A stretch of 34,014 nucleotides of DNA, from contig CAMNCW010000047.1 of the NCBI GenBank assembly GCA_946534715.1, positions 1 through 34,014 on the forward strand. Reading direction: 5' to 3'. This document shows positions 8,801 to 14,635 of the stretch, one piece after another (the stretch's first letter is position 1; each line of letters starts with the position of its first letter). The stretch is from an uncultured Bacteroidales bacterium. Its GTDB lineage: Bacteria; Bacteroidota; Bacteroidia; Bacteroidales; Paludibacteraceae. The position numbers were made by a program, and so were the translations under genes. The notes beneath the pieces were generated by a model that had not been told where the DNA came from, searched no databases, and saw only the letters and a list, made by a program, of their open reading frames with translations.

Positions 8801-11003
8801 TGCTCGTCAATGTCGGATTTCCAATTGTCGGCACAGAACATGCCGAACTAACTGTACCGGTGATAGAGACAGAAGAGTTAACAGCTGCCGCACCGCCGCC
8901 GCTGATAGTGACGTATGTGGTCGCTCCTCCGTAAGAACCTTCTGATAAGCCTTCAACAAGGCGCACCTTAATAGTTGTCTCGGCTAATGTTCCGCTTGCC
9001 GCAAGAGTTTTTGTGCCTCCATCGGTGCTCCATGTAGAACCATTATCTGTGCTGACTTGGAAATTGGTTGGCGCAGTAAATGTCAAAGCACCTGTCAAAC
9101 CAACACCGCTAACTATAAAAGTCTTTACCGTACCACCACCTGATACGCCTTCAGCATAATCCGATCCGGTTAATGCAACCGGAGCACTTTTAACCGTTAT
9201 CTGCGGAGCAGTACTTGGTATTGCTTGATTCTTGTCGCAGTGAGAAGCATCTCCGTAAGCATTGATAGTAAAGGTATATGCTGTTCCTGCTGTCAAACCT
9301 GTTACCGAACAAGTCGCTTTTGCTCCGGTTAAGTCAATCGAATTTACCGTTACTCCTGCACTTGGCAAAACAGATACAGCATATGGCGTTGTCCCATCCA
9401 CATTACTCAACTTATCCCAACTTACCGTCGCCTGTCCATTGCTCCAAGAAACCGACCCATTTATTGTGCCCAGCGGAGTGCAGCAATTAGGATAGGAATA
9501 ATAGTATGTTGTTGCGGATTCTATACGTTTGTATAAATAAACGATAGGATAAGTAGAACTACTTGGACTGGAATATGGCCGAAAATCATACTGTGTATTA
9601 TCTTTTCTTCCAATCTTACGAGTATTTGTAGATACATTTGCAATATATGAATTTACAGAAGGTGTCCAAAGATAAGAAGTATTCGACGTGGTAGGTAATG
9701 TTGCCTGCTTGACAAATGCGGTACCATCTGACCAACCGATGTATTCTCCTCCAGGCTCTTGGATTGCATATCCTACAGTTCCCACCTTTGTAAGAGTAAA
9801 TTCATAATCGTCATATTCAGTTGTACCAGGCGTTAGAGATGTACATGACAAGTGATTTGAATTGTCATAGCCAGTTGCTGTGTGTGCGCCTGTGGATAGC
9901 AAATACTTTCCGCTCCAATCAGAGGGAGCTGACGCTACTTTTTCATATTTTGTAAAACCTATATCTCCCGTTTTTGTATAAACCGGATAGAGAGTCACAT
10001 CGGATGAAGGATAATATTTTCCGCCAGACAATGTTACTGTAGTTAATTCCGTAGTACTTGTAGAAGAAGTTGACTGAGATTTACTCCATCCTTGAAATGC
10101 CCATCCGTCACAAGGTGTGGACATCACCGGAGGTGTAACACCTGCACCCGCAGATGCTTCTTCAATGTCGGAATAGATACCACTTGCTGTATAGAAACGG
10201 ACAGTATGTGGAGTCGCAGGTGCTGCGGCTGAATATGTAACAGTAATGGATGTAAAACTTGTATTTGATGAGACTTGATGATACCACTCTGTATCACTCG
10301 TTTTGGTCCATGTTTTACTAGGAGACGAACTTATAGCGGTAATCTTATATGCACTGGTGGTTGTTATTGTTATTCTTCCTACAGGACTATCAGAACTATA
10401 AAAACGCCAAGTATTATCATTAGAATAATATTTAGTACTATTAGTACCACCACTACCGGTAAATGTTATTGGAGATACTACTGCTGTTGAGTATTTACTA
10501 CTATTAGACCAACTATTAGCAGAAGCATATTCTGAGATCGTTAGAGTAGCCGTTTCTCCCCAAACTTCACCAACTCCGACAGTCAGCATACATAGGCAAA
10601 TCAGACTAACGAGAGATGGAAAAGACAATTGACTTTTGTCTTTGAACAGGGAAGGCGTGCGGGGAGCACAAGCCGACCGAGAACGAGACAGATGCGAATC
10701 GAGACTATATCGGAACAAAAACGAGGGTATCCTAGACCTTACCCCATATCTCATCGTACTCTCACAGGACGCTTTGCCTACAAAATTTGCAGTGGCAGAA
10801 GTGGCAAAAATTGGCTTTGCACTTTCTACAAAAATTTGCATGAGATTCTTGAGACACTTGAGACTTTCAGAAAAAATTGCACTGGCAGTTTTGACAGTTT
10901 TGTCAGTTTTGACAGTTTTTTGATTTTTGTGGTTGTTTCTATTTTCCATATCTTTCATCTTTTCCAAATCTTTTGTCTTATTTGTGTCCTTTGTGAACAC
11001 CAA
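5877..11003 (-). CDS. giant secreted InlB-repeat surface protein, first gene of phase-variable operon (start uncertain)
   Basis: The frame is 1,708 codons. The hydrophobic signal segment does not appear until about residues 127-146 (LVSLICLCMLTVGVGEVWG), and the first 80 codons cover low-complexity word repeats typical of the leaders here. A start near codon 84 (10754, MRYGV) or another internal Met is therefore more likely. Even that leaves an unusually long, basic n-region. The mature part has an InlB-like unit (after HTVRFYT), a fibronectin III-like module (starting CCTPLGTINGS), a canonical Listeria-Bacteroides repeat (PTRTHYTFDDWY to YFAHW), a bacterial Ig-like module (starting LKSIAITTDP), and a last InlB-type unit ending TFYAVWALVE. 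It stops there. The C-terminal VPFPV/GNP region and the YDxTGKxVK tail of its two relatives are absent. It may rely on the next protein, use another anchor, or be truncated. The gene lies immediately downstream of the invertible switch. Confidence 0.8.
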   Translation of the reverse strand: MVFTKDTNKTKDLEKMKDMENRNNHKNQKTVKTDKTVKTASAIFSESLKCLKNLMQIFVESAKPIFATSATANFVGKASCESTMRYGVRSRIPSFLFRYSLDSHLSRSRSACAPRTPSLFKDKSQLSFPSLVSLICLCMLTVGVGEVWGETATLTISEYASANSWSNSSKYSTAVVSPITFTGSGGTNSTKYYSNDNTWRFYSSDSPVGRITITTTSAYKITAISSSPSKTWTKTSDTEWYHQVSSNTSFTSITVTYSAAAPATPHTVRFYTASGIYSDIEEASAGAGVTPPVMSTPCDGWAFQGWSKSQSTSSTSTTELTTVTLSGGKYYPSSDVTLYPVYTKTGDIGFTKYEKVASAPSDWSGKYLLSTGAHTATGYDNSNHLSCTSLTPGTTEYDDYEFTLTKVGTVGYAIQEPGGEYIGWSDGTAFVKQATLPTTSNTSYLWTPSVNSYIANVSTNTRKIGRKDNTQYDFRPYSSPSSSTYPIVYLYKRIESATTYYYSYPNCCTPLGTINGSVSWSNGQATVSWDKLSNVDGTTPYAVSVLPSAGVTVNSIDLTGAKATCSVTGLTAGTAYTFTINAYGDASHCDKNQAIPSTAPQITVKSAPVALTGSDYAEGVSGGGTVKTFIVSGVGLTGALTFTAPTNFQVSTDNGSTWSTDGGTKTLAASGTLAETTIKVRLVEGLSEGSYGGATTYVTISGGGAAAVNSSVSITGTVSSACSVPTIGNPTLTSITSSTITVSCPTISGGTNCDVDDYGFIWKAGSAPMMASYDGKKKTGENNQSTAYNDGLSIDVANNTGTTYYIKAYAHNSAGNNVSSTALQVIPQSVTFVSNGGSSVATAYVNNGGTVSKPSNPTRTHYTFDDWYTDNGVWASKVNFSGAITENKTYFAHWEPVSYTITASGLTNVAPTTAFPSSFTYTGSATTYLNRTLSVDEDNFFLPDALTVTMGGATLTAGEDYSYDNKTGAFTFDVAVIGNVVITATAIEKLKSIAITTDPTKKVYFAGEAFSNTGAVVTATMGDETTKAVSGSAVWTPSGALTAEASKTMTATYTERGISKTATTTVDVYSVTVDKVNEDGDAISADGVTATWTVGTKAIAAGIGSTNYVFKEWAFVGSNNGLSISSTTSANTTITGTPTGNVTIKAVFYKPVAVTWTVNGESYDEGSPTDYVKRGTQWKDLTLPDAPDDDALESGCDVDKFMGWTNMAEHWVGVTHDDAPTVCLKSFSGVTTVINDPIEFKAVFAKEEAGDDATLTLNYATFGSDGYASTNFTVDGVTFARSQWGGGSYSSSYYIQGKTNNGMYNSTAIPGAIKSVEIDKYGGTGNFYVGTSSNPSTNETAISDGTTNFSTSNNYQYIKFYSTGTVQITSVIITYVPVEYSDYITLCSSTNITISDPSITGEGEITFDQESPVATCLEAQTIIATVTPASGYECTALSFTGGSVNVSPTIADVLPLTEETEFTLSFAKDADGTLATSATFSPKAVTDWTWTYGGEAIPNPVNLYVGEKARFDVTYEPSDVITAKKTYTRTKVDVYINWVGDVYANYFYCSGKASTGESTTTVTVTHADSPTQNIYIKVKPLPTVTFVDNVHNLTDFTNWGTDGVVASTASSGVITHTKVTPSHDNIDEPGTGNTCEKQHLHLVGWIRSDYDKVADYMDGTTSDKPTESEILGAGTDGKGLEYFFAPNASINIETYNGLTFYAVWALVE

Positions 11004-11036
11004 AATCTATTCCACCTGTTTAATCTGTGGATCTCT
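10839..11036 (-). repeat. word-repeat leader in front of (or overlapping) the first giant gene
   Basis: Read leftward, this stretch holds CACAGATTAAACAGG, then CACAAAGGACACAAA, then four words of the CAGTTTT type at an exact 9-bp period (CAG at 10886, 10895, 10904 and 10913 on the plus strand). The same TTGACAGTTTTGTCAG words occur in the leader of the other giant gene (14531-14585). The composition looks like intergenic repeat rather than protein code, although the reading frame happens to stay open. Confidence 0.6.
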
Positions 11037-11037
11037 T

Positions 11038-11062
11038 AAACCGTCCCTTTTTTGTGTGCCAC
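11038..11062 (+). repeat. left inverted repeat of the invertible segment
   Basis: It begins AAACCGTCCC and ends GTGTGCCAC. It is the exact reverse complement of 11465-11489 over 25 bp. Identity stops at both ends, which fits a recombinase site rather than a longer duplication. Confidence 0.92.
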
Positions 11063-11253
11063 GCGCTCAAACGACTATGTGTGTGCGCGTTACGTACGCG
11101 CGATATATAAATAAGGTGTGGTTCTAAAAGTGCAGAAAAGTGTTACCGAATAAAACATAAAATGTTGTATTATAACGTATTTAGGGCTTTTTGTTAGGTA
11201 AAAATAGCAATATATATATTTTTGCATAAAAATAAAAAAAAAATTCTTAAAGA

Positions 11254-11285
11254 CTTGCGTATATCAAAAAAAAGTTGTACCTTTG
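11254..11285 (+). promoter_or_regulatory. invertible promoter, sequenced in the rightward orientation
   Basis: CTTG at 11254-11257 and TACCTTTG at 11278-11285 are separated by exactly 20 bases. The intervening block CGTATATCAAAAAAAAG is nearly identical to that of the pnp and ATPase promoters. A second weaker box, TATTTTTG, lies at 11217-11224. After inversion the main promoter would sit near 11242-11273 and fire leftward into the giant-protein operon. Confidence 0.85.
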
Positions 11286-11345
11286 CACTCGCAATTGAAA
11301 TTACAGTTCAGTTGGAAGTACCAACGGTTAAGACACTACTTCGAC

Positions 11346-11442
11346 ATGACAAAATATTACTTCAATAGCAATTTAAGAACTAATCCTCTGATCATTTGTG
11401 AGGGTTAGCAATACTGCGCACTATCTATTTCAGGTGGTGCGC
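11346..11442 (+). promoter_or_regulatory. structured leader with 20-codon ORF and two hairpins
   Basis: Downstream of the invertible promoter a short ORF (ATG 11346, stop TAG 11406-11408; MTKYYFNSNLRTNPLIICEG) ends inside a 9-bp stem: CTAATCCTC at 11380-11388 pairs with GAGGGTTAG at 11400-11408, with one G-U pair. A second stem, GCGCAC (11416-11421) with GTGCGC (11437-11442), follows. All of this lies inside the invertible segment and so stays downstream of the promoter in both orientations. That arrangement could allow attenuation, but neither translation of the ORF nor termination is shown. Confidence 0.4.
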
Positions 11443-11464
11443 TCTGCGTTTATTAAGTTGAGTA

Positions 11465-11489
11465 GTGGCACACAAAAAAGGGACGGTTT
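11465..11489 (-). repeat. right inverted repeat of the invertible segment
   Basis: It begins GTGGCACAC and ends GGGACGGTTT, the exact reverse complement of 11038-11062. The invertase's own promoter and gene lie outside this repeat, so the enzyme can be made in either orientation. Confidence 0.92.
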
Positions 11490-11523
11490 TGCGAAACCAT
11501 TAAATAATTCGTAAGAGTGGTCA

Positions 11524-11561
11524 TTGGAATGATGTATTTAGCGAAAAAAATCGTAACTTTG
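11524..11561 (+). promoter_or_regulatory. invertase gene promoter
   Basis: A -7 box TAACTTTG at 11554-11561 lies 14 bases before the ATG at 11576. The -33 region is weak: the nearest TTG, at 11524, is further away than the usual 20 bases. It lies outside the inverted repeats, so it should not change orientation. Confidence 0.6.
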
Positions 11562-11575
11562 CACTAAAAAAGCTT

Positions 11576-12190
11576 ATGAAGTACGGTTATATTCGCGTTA
11601 GTAGCGACAAACAAACAGTTGAAAACCAGCGTTTTGAAATCAACCGGTTTTGCCTTCGGGAAGGTATCGCCGTGGACGGATGGATCGAAGAAACAGTCTC
11701 CGGCACACAGCCTTATTCCAAACGACAATTGGGCAAACTGCTCCACCATGTCAACAAAGGCGATCTCATCATCTGTAGCGAACTCAGCCGTTTGGGCAGA
11801 AACCTCTACATGATCATGGAGATCCTCAGTCTCTGCATGAACCGCGGTTGTGCGGTTTGGACCATCAAAGACGGTTACCGCCTCGGGGATGATCTTCAAT
11901 CCAAAGTCTTAGCTTTCGCTTTTGGTCTCTCTGCGGAGATTGAACGAACGCTCATTAGCCAGCGGACACGAGAAGCCCTCGCGCGACTCAAAGCGGAAGG
12001 TAAACCCATCGGTCGCCCCAAAGGCAGCCGCACGCGCAAAGAGGCGCATCCTCTTTTCCGCCATGAGACCTATATCCGCCTCTCGCTCTCCCGCGGTACG
12101 TCCCAGCGTGAAATAGCCCGCCGCCTTCATTGCAACCGCAGCACCCTCCGCCGCTTCATCACATCTAACATGACAACCCCTAACCCCTAA
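11576..12190 (+). CDS. mpi: Mpi-family serine DNA invertase
   Basis: This 204-aa serine recombinase should catalyse site-specific inversion between short inverted repeats through a covalent phosphoserine intermediate. The N-terminal resolvase domain has YIRVSSDKQTVENQ, with the likely nucleophile Ser9, and the conserved SRLGRN motif near residue 70. The E-helix and hinge region run through about residues 100-140 (GLSAEIERTLISQRTREAL). The C-terminal helix-turn-helix is at about 165-197 (TSQREIARRLHCNRSTLRRF). The length fits the small invertases (Mpi, Pin, Hin), not the large serine integrases. Its nearest perfect inverted repeats are 86 bp upstream and are the obvious substrate. The gene has its own promoter, and in the sequenced orientation it may also receive read-through from the invertible promoter. 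Master invertases can act at distant sites too, so other promoters may be targets. Confidence 0.9.
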   Translation: MKYGYIRVSSDKQTVENQRFEINRFCLREGIAVDGWIEETVSGTQPYSKRQLGKLLHHVNKGDLIICSELSRLGRNLYMIMEILSLCMNRGCAVWTIKDGYRLGDDLQSKVLAFAFGLSAEIERTLISQRTREALARLKAEGKPIGRPKGSRTRKEAHPLFRHETYIRLSLSRGTSQREIARRLHCNRSTLRRFITSNMTTPNP

Positions 12191-12198
12191 CTCATCAG

Positions 12199-12240
12199 AC
12201 ATCAAACATAACACATCAAACATAACACATCAAACATACC
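12199..12240. repeat. 14-bp tandem repeat (7-bp word array) after the invertase gene
   Basis: Three copies of ACATCAAACATAAC (the last ends ACC) start at 12199, 12213 and 12227. The word ACAT recurs every 7 bp. The third copy merges into the 47-bp direct repeat, so the array looks like part of that element. Confidence 0.9.
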
Positions 12241-12273
12241 TTAGTGCCCGCGGGCACTCTAATCCACGCAAAG
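12227..12273 (+). repeat. 47-bp direct repeat with palindromic core, copy 1
   Basis: Identical to 13620-13666. The core TTAGTGCCCGCGGGCACT at 12241-12258 carries the perfect palindrome AGTGCCCGCGGGCACT, and the repeat continues TCTAATCCACGCAAAG. Weaker similarity (TACTGAAAATGACTGATA against TATTGAAAAGACTGATA) continues beyond the perfect part. It lies between the invertase gene and the ATPase promoter. It is probably a dispersed palindromic element. Confidence 0.9.
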
Positions 12274-12327
12274 TGAACATTGACGTACTGAAAATGACTG
12301 ATAAATAGCATTTTTTCGCGCAAAGAT

Positions 12328-12358
12328 TTGCATATGTCAAAAAAAAGCAGTACCTTTG
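12328..12358 (+). promoter_or_regulatory. ATPase gene promoter
   Basis: TTG at 12328-12330, exactly 20 bases, then TACCTTTG at 12351-12358. The spacer CATATGTCAAAAAAAAGCAG is almost the same as in the invertible and pnp promoters. The leader to the ATG at 12421 is about 55 bases and repeats GCAAA/GCGTAA words. Confidence 0.85.
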
Positions 12359-12420
12359 CAGCGAAAAACAAATTATGCAAAGTGCGTAACGCAAAATGCG
12401 TAATGCTAAATTAGCAAAAT

Positions 12421-13542
12421 ATGATTGAGAATCCTTTTCTTTTGTATGGGTATGAGGGACCGCAGTATTTCTGCGATCGCGAGGATGAAACACAGCAGTT
12501 AATGGAATCCATGCGCAATGGTACCAATATAACTCTGATTAGTCCGCGTAGAATAGGTAAATCGGGATTGATTCACCATACCTTCTATTATATGAAGGAG
12601 CATAATAGTGATTTGCAATGTTTCTATATTGACTTGTATCCCACACGTTCACTGGCTGATTTTGTTACATTGTTAGGTAAGACGATTATTGGTCAACTGG
12701 ACTCACCTATTCAAAAAGCGGAAGGGTTTGTGACGAAGTTCTTCCGTAGTGCCCAATTGACTTTCGGAGTCGATCCGTATACCAACCTGCCTCAGATGAG
12801 TTTGTCCTTCGCACCTCAAAATTCGCAACACACCTTAGAAGAGATTTTTGCCTATATAGCTCAATCTAAAGTGGAATGTTACATCGCTTTGGATGAGTTT
12901 CAACAAATAGGCGAATACCCGGAGGATAATGTAGAAGCCCTCTTGCGATCGTTGTTGGAACGAATTCATAATGTGCATTTTATCTTTTCTGGGAGCAAAC
13001 AACACGTAATGGATCTGATGTTCTCTTCTCCGAAACATCCTTTCTATCGTAGCACGGAGCGAATGCACCTCGGCTCGTTGGAAGAAGACAAATATTATAC
13101 CTTTGCCCGTCACTTCCTGGATCAGAAGAAAGTGCAACTTTCCAAGGATATATTTCATTATATCTATGAGTTAGTAGGTGGGGTTACATGGTATGTGCAG
13201 GCTATTCTGCATCGTCTGTTCCGGCTTTCGGATGTGGAGGTGACGGAAACGGTTGTGCAACAAACCATCGTAGCTATTATCCGTTCTGAAGAAGATGATT
13301 ACAAGAAGCAATACCACCATTTGACACAAGTGCAGGCTGTCTTATTGCGAGCCGTTGCGTCAGAAGGTGTGGTTAAACAACCAACCTCCGGTGAGTTTGT
13401 CAAAAAGTACTATCTTCGTTCTGCAAGCAGTGTGCAACGGGCATTAGCCTCTTTGGTAGAAGACGAATACCTGTACCCCACAGAAGAAGGCTACATTGTA
13501 TATGACCGCTTCATGGCGGTTTGGCTCAGAACTTTAGAGTAA
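12421..13542 (+). CDS. AAA/STAND-like ATPase (ATPase_2 type)
   Basis: This 373-aa cytoplasmic protein has the layout of the archaeal-type ATP-binding proteins common in Bacteroidetes. An N-terminal CDREDE motif (residues 18-23) is followed by a P-loop variant SPRRIGKS at 41-48, a Walker B CYIALDEFQQI near 155-165, and a sensor-like IFSGSKQ near 197-203. A C-terminal winged helix (about 300-373, with LRSASSVQRALASLVEDEYL) is the likely DNA-binding or effector part. Members are often linked to mobile or defence loci, but no substrate is known and there is no effector domain. The gene has its own promoter and terminator and is flanked by identical 47-bp direct repeats, so it behaves as a self-contained cassette between the invertase and the second giant protein. 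Confidence 0.85.
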   Translation: MIENPFLLYGYEGPQYFCDREDETQQLMESMRNGTNITLISPRRIGKSGLIHHTFYYMKEHNSDLQCFYIDLYPTRSLADFVTLLGKTIIGQLDSPIQKAEGFVTKFFRSAQLTFGVDPYTNLPQMSLSFAPQNSQHTLEEIFAYIAQSKVECYIALDEFQQIGEYPEDNVEALLRSLLERIHNVHFIFSGSKQHVMDLMFSSPKHPFYRSTERMHLGSLEEDKYYTFARHFLDQKKVQLSKDIFHYIYELVGGVTWYVQAILHRLFRLSDVEVTETVVQQTIVAIIRSEEDDYKKQYHHLTQVQAVLLRAVASEGVVKQPTSGEFVKKYYLRSASSVQRALASLVEDEYLYPTEEGYIVYDRFMAVWLRTLE

Positions 13543-13569
13543 CAAAAACATCCCCTTCCTGTTTATCAG

Positions 13570-13605
13570 TCAGACACGGCAAAAGTCGTGTCTGATTTCT
13601 TGTTA
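13570..13605 (+). terminator. terminator of the ATPase gene
   Basis: TCAGACACG (13570-13578) and CGTGTCTGA (13587-13595) form a perfect 9-bp stem with an 8-base loop. A T-rich stretch (TTTCTTGTT) follows, 28 bases after the stop codon. Confidence 0.8.
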
Positions 13606-13619
13606 TCAGTCGTTTTCAA

Positions 13620-13666
13620 ACATCAAACATACCTTAGTGCCCGCGGGCACTCTAATCCACGCAAAG
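13620..13666 (+). repeat. 47-bp direct repeat with palindromic core, copy 2
   Basis: Identical to 12227-12273, in the same orientation, 1,393 bp further on. It carries the same AGTGCCCGCGGGCACT palindrome. It directly follows the ATPase terminator. Confidence 0.9.
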
Positions 13667-13828
13667 CGATCTTTGAAATATTGAAAAGACTGATAGTAGT
13701 AAAATTGTATTATAAACTGGGCTCACTAAACAAATAAGGCAGGATTTGTTTAATTAGATTTAACAAATTTAACACAAAAATGTTAACCATATTAAACTTT
13801 TATGCCTAAAAATTTGGTAATATGGAGG

Positions 13829-13940
13829 TACAGTTCGCAAGACATTCTTCTTAAGAACATTGTTCCGTGTCAGTTTTTATTTGCCCAAACGCATTTCTTA
13901 GTCCTATGGACACGATGAAATGTCTTGCTCAGTCTTTTTC
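13829..13940 (+). ncRNA. candidate small structured RNA (unassigned)
   Basis: GCAAGACATT (13837-13846) pairs perfectly with AATGTCTTGC (13919-13928). Inside it CGTGTC (13866-13871) pairs with GACACG (13909-13914). The asymmetric internal loop and a run CTTTTT at 13934-13939 just after the outer stem suggest a defined RNA with its own end. The shape (outer stem, open bubble, inner stem) recalls 6S RNA, but the bubble is lopsided and the strand is only assumed from the T run. No clean promoter is visible upstream. No protein-coding frame is supported here. Confidence 0.35.
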
Positions 13941-13965
13941 AATATGTCAAAGGTCATATTTGCCG

Positions 13966-14115
13966 GCAGACAGTGGTCTGCAGACGTAGTTTCGTTAATA
14001 GAACATGTGCTTGCACAAATGAACTATGAACGAAAATATGTTATCCGGCGCAAGCCAAGGCAAATGTGATAAGCCGCCTCCCCGCATTCGGGGGAATTGG
14101 CTTGCCAAGGCGGCG
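13966..14115. other. hairpin-dense non-coding region
   Basis: Several stems follow one another: GCAGAC (13966-13971) with GTCTGC (13976-13981); TTTCGTT with AACGAAA around an imperfect hairpin that has GTGC-TT-GCAC at its tip (about 13991-14037); GCAAGCCAA with TTGGCTTGC and, competing with it, GCCGCC with GGCGGC around CCCCG-CATT-CGGGG (about 14051-14114). The two last pairings are mutually exclusive or pseudoknotted. Nothing coding is seen. It could belong to the same transcript as 13829-13940. Confidence 0.45.
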
Positions 14116-14136
14116 TCCGAATATGTCAATGTACGT

Positions 14137-14175
14137 TTTGCGGAAATTTGAGTGCTCCGCAAAGCACTAAGGTAT
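14137..14175 (-). repeat. degenerate inverted copy of the palindromic element (copy 3)
   Basis: On the complementary strand 14150-14175 reads ATACCTTAGTGC, a short loop, then GCACTC. These are the same arms as the 47-bp repeats, with loop TTTGCGGA instead of CCGCGG. A second pairing, TTTGCGGA (14137-14144) with TCCGCAAA (14156-14163), overlaps it. It lies in the opposite orientation to the two copies around the ATPase gene. Confidence 0.6.
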
Positions 14176-14635
14176 ATGGTAAGAATAAAATTAACGGGTG
14201 AAGAGATGAAGGGATGAGTAGGATGACGTTAGGTAGTTGTAAGGGCAATGATTAAGGAATAACTAAGTAATATCTAAGGAATCACTAACGTTTTGAAGGA
14301 TGTTGATAGTCCAAAAGAGCCAAAAATGATCCAAAAAAGAGTGAAAAAATGTACTGGCGAAAGTGGCGATATTGGCGATATCGCCAAAAACGTCAATATC
14401 GCCATGCAAAAATTTACATGAGAAAAGTGAGAAATGTGAGAATTTGAATGGTAATTTTCTCAAAATTCTCAAAATTCTTATCTCAAAAATGAGAACGATT
14501 ATTTCTCAGTGCAAAAAATCGCATGTCAGTATTGACAGTTTTGTCAGTTTGCGATGAGAAACTGACAATAATGACAAAACTGACAGAGCAAATTTTTAGA
14601 TGAGCAAAATTAAATTAACTAAAATAACAAACATT
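14176..14635 (+). promoter_or_regulatory. leader region of the second giant gene with word arrays and hairpins
   Basis: No gene is supported here. From 14250 there are repeated TAAGGAAT/TAACTAAG words. GGCGATATTG (14365-14374) pairs with CAATATCGCC (14394-14403) and encloses the 12-bp palindrome GGCGATATCGCC (14374-14385). TGAGAA words recur every 9 bp (GAGAA at 14420, 14429, 14438), then CTCAAAATT words at 9 bp (14459, 14468). TTGTCAGTTT (14541-14550) and AAACTGACAA (14559-14568) form a perfect 10-bp stem. TGACA words follow at 9-bp steps (14563, 14572, 14581). I could not place a convincing TAnnTTTG promoter. Confidence 0.55.

Larger units (their letters stand above)
11038..11489. other. 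invertible promoter segment (phase-variation switch)
   Basis: A 402-bp core (11063-11464) is bounded by a perfect 25-bp inverted repeat. It contains a strong promoter pointing right (11254-11285), a structured leader of about 180 bases and no gene. A Mpi-family serine invertase gene starts 86 bp to the right and a giant surface-protein operon starts 35 bp to the left. Known Mpi systems of Bacteroides invert promoters between inverted repeats to switch surface structures on and off. Here the orientation in the sequence is OFF for the leftward operon, because I find no TAnnTTTG box facing left in the segment or between it and the operon. Inversion itself is inferred, not observed. Confidence 0.85.

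Noticed and set aside
11085..11101. GCGCGT-TACGT-ACGCGC hairpin as a terminator at the left end of the invertible segment
   Set aside because: No T run follows on either strand, and it lies upstream of the promoter in the sequenced orientation. It may be structural only.
12199..12240. Possible CRISPR array
   Set aside because: The units are 14 bp without spacers, and no cas gene is in the window. It is a simple tandem repeat.
12227..13666. Direct repeats read as the ends of an insertion sequence
   Set aside because: No transposase lies between them and the repeats are direct with an internal palindrome, not terminal inverted repeats. I kept them as repeats flanking a cassette.
13829..14115. 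tmRNA or RNase P RNA
   Set aside because: No tRNA-like end, tag reading frame or RNase P core sequence can be found. A 6S-like shape is only suggestive.
14600..14635. ATG at 14600 as the start of the second giant gene
   Set aside because: Possible, but the ATG at 14636 has the same start context as the next gene in the operon and gives a shorter lead to the signal segment.
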